Source of the DNA: Aphelocoma coerulescens
Taxonomy: Eukaryota; Chordata; Aves; Passeriformes; Corvidae
Direction: 5' to 3'
DNA length: 64,000 bases
Assembly: GCF_041296385.1 (NCBI RefSeq)
Contig: NW_027184083.1
Location: forward strand, 3,038,001-3,102,000
In this document: in pieces, positions 1 to 11,905 of the stretch
Numbering within the stretch: the first letter of the stretch is position 1
How the letters are laid out: every line of letters begins with the position of its first letter
Program-made: the position numbers and the translations under genes
Notes under the pieces: model-generated
Seen by the model: only the letters and a program-made list of their open reading frames with translations
What the model was told of the DNA's origin: nothing
Database searches by the model: none

Positions 1-240
1 ATGGGTGAGATTTTTCCTTTTTTCTTGTTCACCTGACTGCTGTGACTTTTCAAATATCATGGAAAGTGGCTTGGCCACTACATCAGCCAATTCCCTCAGG
101 ACTCTGGAATGCATCTCATCAGGTCCCATAGACCTATTCAAGTTCCTTAGGCTATCATAGACTTAATGTTCTCTTACAGTGGGAGGGACTTTGCTCCTCC
201 AGTCCCCATCTTGTAGTCCATCCACTTGAGAGGTGTAGGA
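1..240 (-). repeat. CR1 LINE fragment (ORF2 reverse transcriptase part)
   Basis: On the minus strand this stretch encodes a piece typical of the CR1 ORF2 reverse transcriptase, including the segment read as [20 protein letters not shown]. It is cut off by the window edge on one side and joins an LTR near 240 on the other. CR1 is the dominant non-LTR retrotransposon of birds and reptiles, so this is one of the pointers to the host group. It is far too short to be active. Confidence 0.85.
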
Positions 241-244
241 ATAG

Positions 245-588
245 AGACTGCGGTTTGGGGCAGCTGACCTGAACTGGCCAAAGGGATATTCCATACCATA
301 GAACGTCATGCTCAGTATATAAACTGGGGGGAGATGGCCAGGAGGGGACTAACTGGGCATTGGTCAGCGGATGATGAGCTATTGTATTGTGCATAACTTC
401 TTTTTCTTGCATTTTATTATTCTCTCTCTCTCCTTTCCATTACTCTTATTATTGTTACTATTTTTTAAATTATTATTTTATTGCATTTTATTTTGTTTCA
501 ATTATTAAACTGTTCATATTTCTACCCATAAGGTTTACCTTTTTTTTAGGATTCTCTTTTTCCCCCGTGTGGAGTGAGTGGCTGCATG
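245..588 (+). mobile_element. 5'-truncated ERVL-type LTR, first part
   Basis: This resembles the common avian ERVL-type LTR. It has the stretch around CCATACCATAGAACGTCATG, then a TATA-like TATATAAA near 318, an AT-rich region, a polyadenylation-type ATTAAAC near 505, and the U5-like GGAGTGAGTGGCTGCATG. The LTR start is missing at the junction with CR1. Its end is interrupted at 588 by another LTR and resumes at 1200. Confidence 0.7.
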
Positions 589-1199
589 TGTCAAGACTTA
601 AAAAATGCAGTGAAATGTCTCAAAACACTGTTAAAGAAGGAAGATCCCATAAGATAAGCCACCAAAACAGGTACAGATGGCAAAAAGGAAGGTGTTAATT
701 CCAGGCCTAAATGGAGGGGAAGGTTTGGAATTAGGACACTAGACAAAATTGCACTGTAGAAACTTGTGATAAGTGCAGATGTCAAGAAAGGGAAGATGCC
801 AGGCCTGGTGAGGCAGATGTGGGTAACCTACTCAGACAAAAATTCCTACCATGGCAAACTGTGAGAAAGGAAGGAAGTCCTTATACACATGCCAGCCCAA
901 GTTGTGGGAACACCATCTATGCTCTGTGGATACCTGGGACTTAGACTGTATAAGTGGTACCTCCAGAATAAAACTTGTGGACCCCCACCACTGAGAAAAC
1001 CAGAAGAGGAAGGGCCAGCAGGATGCTGCAGGGACCCACGTCATGGTGGCTCTCTATCTACTTAATCTGTTTTTTTCTCTCTCTTTCTCCCCCCTCCATT
1101 TACTGTTAAATAAAATCTGTACTATGGACTTTAGCATATGGTCTCATTTGCAAGTTAATTTTGGTGGAGGCATCTTTTAATAATCAGATCCTAACAACA
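589..1199 (+). mobile_element. Nested solo LTR, about 611 bp
   Basis: A TG...CA element (TGTCAAGACTT to CCTAACAACA) lies exactly where the surrounding ERVL-type LTR is interrupted. An AATAAA near 1105 fits a plus-strand LTR. No clean target-site duplication is visible: the flanks GCATG and CGATA differ, so the exact ends could be off by a few bases. The family was not identified. Confidence 0.6.
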
Positions 1200-1230
1200 C
1201 GATACTTAGTTGCTGACTGGGGTCAAACCA
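1200..1230 (+). mobile_element. End of the interrupted ERVL-type LTR
   Basis: The bases CTTAGTTGCTGACTGGGGTC and the following AAACCA are the usual tail of the LTR that starts at 245. The 589-1199 element therefore split one older LTR in two. Confidence 0.6.
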
Positions 1231-2352
1231 TTAAAATTTCTTCCTGTTTGTGTTTGATATCACTTCATGTTGGTAAATAAGCGGAATTTTTGACAAAATA
1301 CTGCAAGCAGAGTGTGTTGGTTTTGCATGGCCTGGTTCTTGGTAGTGGGGGAGGCCACAGAGGTGGCTTCTGTGAGAAGCTACTAGAAGCTTCCACCATG
1401 TCTGGCAGAGCCAATCCCTGGTGGGTCTGAGGATGGACATGCTGCTGGCCAAGGCTGGGCCAATTAGAGATGGTGGTAACGCCTCTGTGATAATATATTT
1501 AAGAAGAAAGACAAACAAAAAATTGTTGTGCAGTTGTAATTCCAGCCAGAGAAGAGCAGAGTGAGAACATGTGAGAAGAATAACTATGCAGACACCAAGG
1601 TCAGTGAAGAAGGAGGGGGAGGAGGTGCTCCAGGCACCAAAGCCGAGATTCCTCTGGAGGCCGTGGTGAAAATGATGGTGAAGCAGGCTGTCCCCCTGCA
1701 GTGCATGGAGGTCCACAGGGGATGCAGAAATCCACATGCAGCCCATGGAGGAGGTACCCATGCTGGAGTGGGTGGATGCCTGGAGGAGGCTGTAATCCTG
1801 TGGGAGGCCGGTGGAGAGAGGGGCCCTGTTCTCAGGCTGGAAATAGCCTGTCCTTGAAGGACTGCACCCTGTGGAAGAGTGACCTATGCTACAGCAATTT
1901 TGGGAGGACTGTTGCTCATGAGATGGAGCCACGTTGGACAAGTTCGCAGAGAACTGTCTCCCATGGTAGGGACCCCACAGTGCAGCAGTGGAACCACTCG
2001 TCTCCCTGAGCAGCGAGAGAAACTATGGGTGATAAACTGACCAAAACCCCCACTCCCTGTCTCCCTGCACTGGCAGTGGGAAGGAGGGAGAGGTTGGGGT
2101 GGGAGGGGGGGGGAAAGGTGTTTTTAAGGGCTTATTTTACTTCTCATCATCCTGCTCTGATTTTGTTAGTAATAAATTCACTTTATATCTCACAGTTGAG
2201 CCTGTTTTGCCCTCGGAGTGTTTTTTCCCAGTCCTTATCTCAACTCATGAAGCTTCCGTTAAATTTTCTTTCCTCTGTCCAGCTGTAGCAGAGGAGGGTG
2301 AGTGAGTGGCTTTTGTGGGTGCCTGGCATCTGGCCACTGTCAAACCACCACA
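1231..2352 (-). mobile_element. Minus-strand LTR of the same family as the LTR holding provirus F
   Basis: Read on the minus strand it starts TGTGGTGGTTTGACAG. It matches in order the LTR at 56946-58034: a start with GGATGCCAG-like bases, the segment encoding HHGLQRNL in an incidental frame, and the end with ACCACAAG-like runs. An open 236-codon minus frame (1231-1941) is an accident of this repeat, because the same frame occurs broken in the other copy. The left end near 1231 is approximate and no duplication was found. Confidence 0.65.
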
Positions 2353-3168
2353 CAGAGTCATTTCATTCCCCAAAAGAAATTGTACTATGTCAGTGCTTCT
2401 CAGCACTGGCTAGCAATGTAATTATGACTAATTTTTACAACCTTCAATATCACTAGCTAAATTTGTCAATTTTTTCTTTGAGCTACATCCTCAGTTCTTT
2501 GGCTCTACCCTAGCAAGTTCACGAGGAATTGACAGAACTCTTCTGGGGCACTCTTCAGAGCCCATTGATTGTGTCAAACAGTTTTTGAAGGACAGATCAC
2601 ATAGATCAACCTAGTGTCACCACCACGTAGATGGTCATTCTCAATAAACCTGACTTCTTTTCAGGCACTTTTTCATATGCAAAAAAGGCAGCGAGAGCTA
2701 CCAAACAATGGAGGAACAGAAGAAAACCAGCTGTAGTTTTACTACAGCTGCCTTCATCAAGAAAAGAATTTGGTGTGTTATGAGGAAATGAGTGCTGGCT
2801 AAGTGGCGTGTTTCTGTCCTATGTCTTTGAAGCTTTATTAGAAGTCCAGGAAAACAGAAAAAAATCGAGGGGTTTTTTTAATGCTTTTGATTATATTTGC
2901 TTCTAACATGCCCTTTTGTCCGTAGTTAGGAGGTTTTCTCAACCTGTCCACTTAATGGAGCTTTTATGACACATCCAGTGAAGTATTTCTGACTGACTTA
3001 CCTCCGTACTAACTGCTTCATCTGAGGGATTGATTAGGACTACAGTTTCTAAGACATCACTTCTGTGGTGAAGAATCTTCTGACCTGCAAGCACGGAGAA
3101 GAAAAAGAAGACATTAAATTCAACCAGTATGGTTTAAACCAGTGCTTTCCTGTAGTGGCTGGTTAGCC
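2353..3168. other. Unrecognised non-coding sequence
   Basis: I see no coding potential, LTR ends or CR1 similarity here. It is probably older host or decayed repeat sequence. Confidence 0.5.
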
Positions 3169-3437
3169 TGTGGTACAAGGGACAAAGAGAGTCCTCTGGT
3201 AAGACAGTCCCTAGTACCAGAGAATTCTTCCCAGGTTAGGGTGAGATAAGAAGCTTCTCCCAGAATGCTTTGTGTTGCTATGTTAATGTACCCCAGTGCT
3301 GCTCTCCTGGTTGGCCGTTGGCCTCTCCGCCCCCTTGCTACCTTATATGTTCCATGCCCTAAAAAGTTCTCCACTCCAGGTTCCCCCCATTGGCCCTTGC
3401 TTCTCGCCACTCCCCCAGAGCTTCCCCATTGGCTCCC
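3169..3437 (+). mobile_element. Older LTR that received provirus A, 5' part
   Basis: This begins TGTGGTACAAGGG and carries CCAAT-like ATTGG motifs. It is interrupted by provirus A at GGCTCCC. After A, at 19703, it continues with a TTAAA-type promoter region and AATAAA. Together the two parts look like one solo LTR of roughly 500 bp. The end is unclear, so the family and full length are uncertain. Confidence 0.55.
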
Positions 3438-3979
3438 TGTGGAGGGCTGGGAGCCCTTGGCACAAGAGCCCTCTGCTCTCCCTTGGAGAAGAGAGGCCTG
3501 AGGGCAAGACGATCTTCCCCAGAGATAAGCAACCTTCCTCTGGGTCATGGCAAGAAAGTGAACCACCCCCAGCATGCCTTGTTTCTATATGGTAATACCC
3601 AGTACCCAGTTGGCTAGTTGGTTTCTACCCCACCCCCTGCCTACCCCATATAACCTCTGCCCTCTTGCCCTAATGCAGGGAGTCTTGTCCCTAGCTACCC
3701 CTTCACAGGGACTGCTGGACAATAAAGGCTACCTCTGTGGAACTGCTATACAAGGCTCCTGTCTCTCTATCCCCGAGTTTGCCTTGGGTGATTTCCCAAA
3801 GAGCTGGATCACAAGAGCTGGAATCACTTGTAGCTGAGAAATCGCTACACTTGCTGAAATCGCTTGTTGCCCAGGGAAGCCAGCCACTGCTCCTGGAAGA
3901 GTTGTTCCTTGCAGGACACTCTTTCTAGGAAGGTCGTGGCACACCAGGTTGTCCACCCCCGGCCTCCTTGGAAGCAACA
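3438..3979 (+). repeat. Provirus A 5' LTR
   Basis: The LTR is 542 bp, TGTGGAGGG...GGAAGCAACA. A TATA-like CATATAACC lies near 3646 and AATAAA at 3721-3726, which places the U3/R/U5 order on the plus strand. It would have driven transcription of the provirus. The matching 3' LTR is split by another element. Confidence 0.9.
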
Positions 3980-3982
3980 AAG

Positions 3983-4000
3983 TGGCGCACCAAACAGCTT
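3983..4000 (+). promoter_or_regulatory. Primer binding site of provirus A
   Basis: TGGCGCACCAAACAG starts 3 bases after the LTR. TGGCGC is the start expected for a lysine-tRNA primer; the following bases resemble but do not match the Lys(UUU) site. A possible splice donor, GTAAGT, lies at 4250-4255 in the leader. Confidence 0.6.
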
Positions 4001-6189
4001 GGACTCATATCCTAGAAGTCCTGGAGAGAGCGACTCCTGAACAGCTGTTTGCAGGACTTAAAGCCGCCGTCGGATCATCACTTCTCTGAGAAGACACTCC
4101 TGCGTTTTAGCAGAGGCTATCCAAAGAGACAGACCCTCGCCTACCATCTCAAAGAAACACTTCTTGAGGATCGACCTGCAGGCTGACCACCTTCCCAGCA
4201 GACGTTTTCTTTGACCCTACTGGTTGCCCCCATGCCTGAAGAAGGAATTGTAAGTTAAAATTGGGGTCTTTCTGCGTGCTCCTATATTTTTGAGTCCTTT
4301 TTGCTTTTTTTTTTTCCTCTTTTTTCTGCTGGGTTAGGGAGTGGGATAGCCAGGATGGGACAGAGGCTGGGAAAACAGCCTCACCCAACCTGAGAGAGAC
4401 CTTTATTCCCAAGTTCTAAAAATCCTTCTTGCTAGTAATTTTAAGTTCTCTAAGGGGAATCTTTCTAAGAGGAAACTTAAGTCCTTTATAATTTGGCTTT
4501 CTAAGCATTTCTCTGATATTAACGGTGACTATCCTTTCTGACTCTTTTTGGGACCTCGTTGGGAAAAAAATCTATTCTCTTCAAGCTTCTGGTGATTTTT
4601 CTGTTTCTCAGTTTATCCCCTTGTTTCATATTATTGTTAAGTTAGTAGAAAAAACCGGTAGTATTTCGGGAATGTCGGAAAATCCCCTTTCAAAAACCTC
4701 TCCCCCCCCCCCCCCCCGCCTTCCCCTGCCTGTGCTCCCAAGCCCCCTTCCCCGCTGGAGAGGGAACCGAAAAGCGGCGCATTCCGTACGGAACAGGGTA
4801 GCCATGGAAACCCTGACGCCTTCCGATCCCCCCTCCTTCCCTGCCAGGGCGACTCTGGCCAAGTTGCTTTGGAACTTCTCCCCACCCCCCAACCCGATCC
4901 CCTGGTCCCAGCCATCTATCCGTCTCTCCCCCCGAAAGACGGCGCAGGCGACGCTGCCCTCTCTGCCACCCTGCCGCCCCCCGTTGTAAGTTATCCAGCT
5001 CCCCCGCAATACCACCCCTCCCCGCCGCCGTCTGCATCTGCTCCCCTGCCTCTAAGCACGCCCCTGCACGCCTCGCACCCCCACCCCCCTGCCGCTCCTC
5101 TCCCACCCCTCTTCCCTGCCGTGTTTTGTGATGCTATCATACACCCCTCCACCCACACCTCAGTAGCAGGCGGACAAACGCCTGGCTCCTTAGAAATCGA
5201 TCCACCAGCCTCCATACCCTCAGGCTATTTCCTTGCCCGCACCCCCCCTACCTTCCTTTCAATTGCTAATGAAGTGGGTGCTGCTAAACCTGTTCTGCCA
5301 GTTTCGCTGCCTCAAACCTCGCTACCCCCCAGCCTTCCCCCCTCAGGGGAGGAGAGCCCGGGTCCCGTTCCCCCCCACTCTTTCGGTTTCTCTCGAAAAC
5401 TGCGCTCCCGCTTCTGTTTTAAACCCCACCGCCTCGACCCCTTCCCCCCCAACTGCTTCCAGCCGCTGCTGCTGATTTCCAACAGCCTTGCAGCAGCAGC
5501 GGCGGCGGCACCCTGACCCCTGATTCTCCCGAGATCTCTAGTTGCCGCACAGCTGCACCTTCCCCGCCGCCTCCCCGCGGCCGGACGGGACCCCCGCTCC
5601 GGCACGGCACTCCCGGTCCCCTGCCACTCCCGCCCCCAGCCTGGCTCGGGCGGTGCCGGCATCCAAAAGTTGTCACGCTTTTCCCCCCGCCGTTCAGCTC
5701 CAGGCTGCCACGGCTCGCCCTAGGGAAAACCGGTCCTCCTTTTCAGAGGATGACAGCAGCATCACGGACTCTGACTCAGAGCCCGACGATCGCTGGACAC
5801 AAACACGGAGAGAAGCCACCCGGGAAGGAGACTGGGAATTGTCCCCAAAGATTTCAGCCTTCCCATTCCTTTTAACAAAAGGGAGGCGGGGGAGACCCAC
5901 AATTAAAAGAATATGGGAGCCAATTCCCTACAGAGAAATCAAAGCTTTGCAAGGTCGCTAAGGAACACGGGTGGGGATCCCAGTTTTTAAAAAGTTATTA
6001 GAAGCCACTTTCTCCGCCTACACGATCGTCCCTCACGATATTAATAATATTGTTAACTGCCTCCTTAGCCCGGCAGAATATATGCTATGGGAGAGGCATT
6101 GGAAAAGACAATTAAAAACATTATCTGACTCCTATTCCAAAGATGCGAGTCGGCCAAATTTGACCATTGAGCAATTAGCCGGAGAAGGT

Positions 6190-6840
6190 TGTTATAAATG
6201 AAGTCTGTAATTCGTGCTGTTATGTATAAAAATGAACTGTAATAAAACTATACAGAGCCAGAGTTTCAACCCCCCCCCCCCCCCACCAGCCTGGCTGAGA
6301 GGAAAATTTTGCAACACTGGAGCAGTTGAAAAGGAAGTTCTTTCAGCACAGATGTAATCAATAGGTGAGGATTCCACCCCAGGTGGGGTTGGATCTTATC
6401 ACCGGGACATTAACACTATGATGACTTGCTACATCTCAGCCGATAAGGAATTGGACATTCCGGGAACTCCATTGAGGGTTCCAGGAATCGGAGACAGACA
6501 AATTCATCACCGAAGATGGACAATTCATCAGACCCAGGAAATGCTTTGTGCAGTCCAACTTTGGGACAAGAAAACATCATGAATGTGCTAAATTACGAGA
6601 AGAATAGAATTAATTCGGACTCTGCCCAAGAACTGTATAAGAAGGAACCAACCAAAGCAACACTCGTGAACTTGGGAGGTCTGATGCAATAGAGGTCAGA
6701 TCTATACGTGTTCACCCAGCTCCAATCCCGGGCTCGGGGCTGCTTTTCTCGATCGTGGCTTTCTGTGTGACCGATCTTTTGGCCGCGGAATAAAATCCAT
6801 TTCTTTATTAAATTTAACTTGGCTGAATTTCTTTACTTCA
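6190..6840 (+). mobile_element. Solo LTR in provirus A capsid, 4-bp duplication
   Basis: This is a 651-bp TGTTATAAATG...CTTTACTTCA element flanked by AGGT at 6186-6189 and AGGT at 6841-6844. Gag reading resumes directly after it. AATAAA near 6790 and a C run near 6270 lie inside. A 4-bp duplication is typical of gammaretrovirus-like (class I) integration, so this differs from the class II proviruses. Confidence 0.85.
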
Positions 6841-7081
6841 AGGTGAACTTCAAAAACCCTTAGACCAAACAAACACTATACCTGAAGCTGCACTGCAAGA
6901 TATATCCATTGCAGCAAAAACATCACTGCTTCTTACCCCTGATAACTTGATACCCACACAACATTTTTCTAACATCAAACAGGGAGTAGATGAGAGTTTC
7001 ATTAAATTCATGGACAGGTTAAAGGTAGCCCTTGAAAAACAAATAGAAAGTCCAGAGGGACGAAAGGAACTTTTGAGTAAA

Positions 7082-7643
7082 TGTCCTGGGTTGCAGTGTA
7101 TTCTATTACCATCCTCATGAGCTGTTGAAATGAGGTGGGACAGTGTTTCCTTGCCTCCTCCCCCCAGACTATCTTTCTGTTAACGGCCCATCATTGTCCT
7201 GCCACATGACTCAGAGATAACTCCCTCTGGACTATCTTCTGTTAATGAGCCTAATCAACACTTGGCTTCATGACTCATTACCCCATTGTGAGATGCTCCA
7301 CCCAGAGGGAGGAACCAAGCATTCCATCTTGGATCTAATCTGAGATTCTGAACACCAGAGAGAACCTTTCCACTGGATTTCCAGAGGACAGGAGCTACAC
7401 AGCCACCACTGGACTTTCTGAGGAAGAGCAGACCCTTCTACTACAGGATCACCACTTCAGAGGACTGCAGCCACCATTCAACCAGACTGCTACCACCACC
7501 CTGCCTGGCAGGGACTCAGGTTGTATCTTGACTCTGTCAGTTTAAACCAGTGTTTTCTTTTAGTTTTTCCTTTTCTTTAATTTCCTAATTAAATTGTTAT
7601 TCTGACTTGGTGCCTCTCACTGGTTTGTTTTCAAACTAGTACA
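7082..7643 (+). mobile_element. Solo LTR in provirus A capsid, second
   Basis: This is a 562-bp TGTCCTGGGTTGCAG...AAACTAGTACA element, flanked by TAAA at 7078-7081 and TAAA at 7644-7647. It resembles LTRs common in birds that end GGTTTGTTTTCAAAC. It splits gag between the homologues of adjacent codons in provirus B. I suspect a class I or class III ERV; the short duplication does not decide between them. Confidence 0.8.
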
Positions 7644-7973
7644 TAAACTTGCTATGTCAAATGCTAATGAACAATGTAAAGCTATCCTAAGGGCTTTACC
7701 CCTGGACATGGAACCCACCATAGAACAAATGATGGAAGGCTGCACATGCCATATGTCCACCGAAAATGCAGTTGCCCAAGCAGTTGCGAAGGGCATTGCA
7801 GAAGGGGTATCTGGTGCATTTGCAGTGTAGGCTTCGAAAGACAATGCCCGCTGTTTCAATTGCGGAGAATTTGGACACTTTATAAAGGACTGCCCAGAAA
7901 AGTCACCCACCCAGGACTGTCGCACCAGCTACCAAAGGCCCCAGAGACAGAAGTGGTACCAACAGCACCCGGG

Positions 7974-7980
7974 AAATTTC
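7974..7980 (+). promoter_or_regulatory. Slippery heptamer, gag-pro junction of A
   Basis: A AAT TTC lies in phase with the gag frame (Gly-Asn-Phe codons) just after the zinc knuckle. It fits the X XXY YYZ rule for -1 ribosomal frameshifting. It lies at the position homologous to the A AAA AAC of provirus B. The -1 frame downstream now meets a TGA at 8037-8039. Confidence 0.55.
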
Positions 7981-8039
7981 CAGTGGAGCGCAGGACAGCC
8001 TCACGCTTTGACAAAAAATCAAAAGCCGTATCACCTTGA

Positions 8040-8819
8040 CCAGTATGCGAAGTCCACCGCCAAGTGCCGGGAGCAGGCAGATGGACCTAGCAAGGTATCA
8101 TCATCCCCGGAGATCCCAGCGCACATGAAAGAGACCCATCACATGGAGTGTTACAGATGGGAACCCAGCGTCAGCTGGTAACTGCACTGTCCATTGACTT
8201 TGCAGATGAATGTTTTTACCATATCCCCACAGGGAAGTATGGACCATAAAACGCTCCATGGGACATTCTCATCCTAGATGACACTTTTCATGGTCCAGAA
8301 TAAATGTTTGTATTACCAGAAATACAAACAGTACACCCTGGACAAGAGATCTTTGTCCAGCTTTGTGGCACAGACCCACCCTTTTACCTTTCACGAGAAA
8401 CACCGATTGCACAAGCCTTTTTGCTTCCACGGGACTGCCCAGAACAGGCTCCACTCAATCCAACCATAATGTGGGCACAGGTTGTGGGCTCAAATAAGCC
8501 TACCATTGAGTGCGGCCTACTCTGTAATTGGGAGCAGATCTACCGACCAGGGATGCTAGACACCGGCACAGACGTGGCCATCATCTCCTGCTCTGAGTGG
8601 CCAGCGAACTGGGAACTGCAGCCCATGGCAGGCGTGATTTCTGGGATCGGTGGAGCCACAGTGTCTATGCAGAGCAAGTGGAATGTCATCGTCAAAGGCC
8701 CTGAAGGCAAGCTAACGACCATCTGGCCATTCGTGGTAAGGGCCCCCATCACCTTATGGGGCAGGGACCTCTTGACCCAATGAGGGGCTTTCTTACACAT
8801 CCCCAGTAAGGATTTCTAA
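8040..8819 (+). pseudogene. pro: Provirus A dUTPase-like domain and protease, broken
   Basis: The upstream part corresponds to a dUTPase-like fold before the protease: a TGKYGP motif near 8232, then HPGQEIFVQLC, then IAQAFLLP. The usual dUTPase active-site residues are not recognisable. The aspartic protease motif reads LDTGTD (8566-8583), keeping DTG but with Thr for the usual Ala. GISGIGG and the WGRDLL end of the protease are present. Breaks are TGA at 8037, TAA near 8301 and TGA at 8781-8783, before the natural end at TAA 8817-8819. A possible pro-pol slip site, G GAT TTC, lies at 8810-8816. Confidence 0.75.
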
Positions 8820-11324
8820 CTGGGACCACTGAGAGGCGCACACCACCTTCCATCCCTCAGCTCACCTGGAAACGAAAGGATCCAGTGTGGATCGAGCAGT
8901 GGCCCCTTTCCAAGGCAAAATTGTGCACTCTGGAAGCCCTCGTGGAGAAACAGCTTGCCAAGGGTCACATCGTCGAGACCACCAGTCCTTGGAACTCCCC
9001 TGTCTTTGTGCTGAAAAAGCCCGGCAAAGATAGGTGGAGGCTCCTCCACGACCTCCGTAAGATCAATGAAGTCATTGACGACATGGGTCCCCTCCAGCCC
9101 GGCCTGCCCTCACCATCAATGCTGCCCAGAGATGGATGCTTGCCATCCTAGATATAAAAGACTGCTTCTCCAACATCCCTCTCCACCCTCAAGACATCCC
9201 CCGGTTTGCTTTCTCCGTCCCCTCCCTCAACAGAGAGGCCCCACTCAAAAGGTACCATTGTCTTGTCCTTCCCCAAGGCATGAAGAACAGCCCGACCATA
9301 TGCCAGCGGTCTGTTGCCCACATTCTGTCCCCCATCCGGAGCCTGTTCCCAGACGCAGTCATTCACCACTATATGTATGATATCCTGATCTGTGCATCAC
9401 AAAAAACTTACTTGGACATGACCGTTAAAAGGACTATTGAAGCCATAGAGGAAGCAGGGTTTGAGATTTGTGAAGACAAAGTGCAGTACACCAGCCCATG
9501 GACTTACCTCGGATTCCAGATCCACGAGAGGACCATCGTACCCCAGCAACTCGCCATCCAAGATGACCCAAAGACCCTAAGATATTTACACAAGTTATGT
9601 GGGTCCATCAATTGGATACGTCCCCTGGTAGGGATTACAACAGAAGACCTCGCCCCCCTCTTCAGTCTTCTCCGTGGCGGTGAGGACCTGGACTCTCCAC
9701 GCACCCTCACGCCAGAAGCCCAAGATTCCATCACCAAAGTCCAGGAAGCCCTGTCTTTATGCCAAGCACCTCGCGTTGAGCCCAGCCTGCCCCTCCAGTT
9801 TACTGTTTTGGGTAAGGGCCTCCGTTTCTACGGGTTGATTTTTCAGTGGGATCCTCAACTCAGAGACCCTTTATTAATACTTGAATGGATCTTTACAAGC
9901 AATCAGCCTACAAAAACAATAAGCATTCCTCAGGAAATGATGGCACGTCTAACAAAAAAGGCCAGAACTCCCCTCCGCTCTCTTGCAGGGTGTGAATTCA
10001 CATGCATATACTTGCCATTGACCACTGGAGATCTGGAACATTTGCTCCAGACCAATAAGAGCCTCCAGTTCGCCCTGGATAGGTACCCAGGCCAAATTTC
10101 CATCCATGTGCCAAAACATAGACTTTTAAATTGTGATTCAGCCTTTCATTTGATCCCAAAATTAATCCAAAGTAGAATACCTCTCAAAGCACTAACCGTT
10201 TTTAGCAATGGCTCAGGGTCATCCCACAAGTCAGTAATGACTTGGAGGGATTCCAAAACTCAGAAGTGGGAGTCTGATGTCCAAGTAGTGGAAGGATCAC
10301 CACAGATTGCTGAGCTAGCAGCTGTCGTCAGAGCCTTTGAGAGATTCAAAGATGAGCCCTTTAATCTGGTCACAGATTCAGCTTACATTGCTGGCATAGC
10401 TATGAGGGCTGAACATGCCTTTCTCAAGGAGGTCTCCAATCCAAACTTACACCAATTGATTTCTACATTGAATAATTTAATCTCTCACAGAAAGCAACCT
10501 TACTATATTATGCATGTAAGGTCACACACCGACCTCCCAGGTGCCATCGCAGAAGGGAACAGGAGGGCAGACGCGCTAGCCATGTCAGCAGAGACTGCTA
10601 ACATCCCTGACATCTTCGCCCAGGTGAAGTTATTGCATGCATTTTATCATCAAAATGTACCTGCGCTCATCAGGATGTTCAAACTCTTGAAAGACCAAGC
10701 GACAGCAATTGTAGCAACATGTCCGAACTGCCAAAATTACCAGATACCATCTATGGGTACCAAGGTTAACCCCTGGGGCCTGAACAGCTGCCAACTATGG
10801 CAGTCTGACATGACCCACTTCCCATCCTTTGGAAAGTCTTAAGTATGTGCATGTGTCAATCGACGTTTTCTGTGGCAGTGTTTGCATCAGCCCATGCAGG
10901 AGAAAATGTCACCCACACCATCAAGCATTTTCTCCTTGCATTTGCCTCCCTGGGAGTCCCTGAGCAAATTAAAACAGATAATGGGCCCGCCTATACCTCC
11001 TGCAAATTGAAAGATTTCTTCAACCAGTGGGGAGTAAAACACACGAGGGGCATACCCGCTAATCCCACAGGACAATCCATAGTAGAAAGGAATCATCAGA
11101 CCATCAAAAGAGTCCTCAATCAGCAACAGAGAGAAACAGAGATTATGTCTTCTGTTGAGAGACTCTGTAAGGCTCTCTATGTTATTAATTTCCTAAATTG
11201 TACATCATCAGAGCCTGAACCCCCTGTACTCTGGCACTTCCCAAATTCAACTCGAGCTAAGCTCACTGAGAAACCACCAGTGCTGATCAAGGATCCAGAA
11301 ACACATCAGATTTCTGGGCCTTTC
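8816..11324 (+). pseudogene. pol: Provirus A pol (RT, RNase H, integrase), broken and cut off
   Basis: The first RT block ([14 protein letters not shown]) is in one frame to about 9130. A frameshift follows, then a long open frame 9136-10842 with RT, RNase H and the integrase zinc-binding HHCC part. The RT catalytic motif is YMYD (9370-9381) instead of YMDD, which should abolish polymerase activity. RNase H has NGSG where DGSG is expected, losing its first catalytic Asp. Another frameshift at about 10840 separates the integrase core, which still shows DNGPAYTS and IVERNHQ. The coding sequence stops at 11324 where the LTR of provirus B begins. Confidence 0.9.
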
Positions 11325-11885
11325 TGTGGGATGTGCCCAGCCCTTGCCCTGGAGGGATCTCTGCTGAGACAAGAGATTTTGCAATCGCCCAGCAGGACTC
11401 CCTGAAAAGGCAGCCACTTCTTGGTCATGGCGAGGAAAAGTGGACCCACAATCCTTTGAGAGACACTATGCAGATCTTTCTGTAACCCATTGGTCTGTCC
11501 CAGACCCTCTGTAACCCATTGGTCCTCTGCTGATCCCCTGTATCCCTATAAAAGGAAGTCCCCTGGCTCTGTGGGGGAGAGAGCTCGTCCCTGGCTTTCC
11601 CCTTCGCCGGAGGGAACCAACAATAAAGCTACCTCTGTGCGGAACCAGCCACACGGGCCTTCTCGTCTCTCTCTGGTCTGGCTTGGCCTGGAGGCTGCCC
11701 TGCAGAGCTGAGCTGAAATCACGAGCTGACAATCACTAAAGAGCTGACAGCCTCTGCAGGGCCCTCCTGCCAGCAGCTGAGGGAAGACACTGGGCCTCAG
11801 GAAGGCGATCCCTTTCGGGACCATCTCTCCGGACCGGTCACCTCTTCCTGGGTCAGAGCCACGGACCCCACCACCAGCTGTAATA
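11325..11885 (+). repeat. Provirus B 5' LTR
   Basis: The LTR is about 560 bp. TATAAAA lies at 11547-11553 and AATAAA at 11622-11627. It shares layout and short blocks (GGTCATGGC) with the A LTR, but most of it differs. The 3' boundary is inferred from the primer site; a clean CA end is not present. Confidence 0.8.
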
Positions 11886-11887
11886 AC

Positions 11888-11905
11888 TGGCGCCTGAACA
11901 GCCTT
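11888..11905 (+). promoter_or_regulatory. Primer binding site and leader of provirus B
   Basis: TGGCGCCTGAACAG matches the start of the Lys(UUU) tRNA primer site except for one base. A GTAAGT splice-donor-like site lies at 12147-12152 in the leader, 90 bases before gag. It would have served env splicing in an intact copy. Confidence 0.7.

Larger units (their letters stand above)
4355..8181 (+). pseudogene. gag: Provirus A gag, broken
   Basis: Gag is the retroviral structural polyprotein (matrix, capsid, nucleocapsid). The start, read as MGQR, matches the gag start of provirus B, but a stop follows after 12 codons because of small indels. A proline-rich linker with a C run (4702-4717) follows. 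An acidic serine-rich stretch (SEDDSSITDSDSE) and capsid sequence come next, with a frameshift near 5960. Two solo LTRs interrupt capsid at 6190 and 7082. The last part has a TAG near 7830 and then one zinc knuckle of the CX2CX4HX4C form (CFNCGEFGHFIKDC, about 7855-7896). The frame ends at TAA 8179-8181. It cannot make a Gag protein. Confidence 0.85.

Noticed and set aside
1231..1941. 236-codon open frame on the minus strand
   Set aside because: It lies inside an LTR whose relative at 56946-58034 carries the same frame broken. No protein family is recognised.
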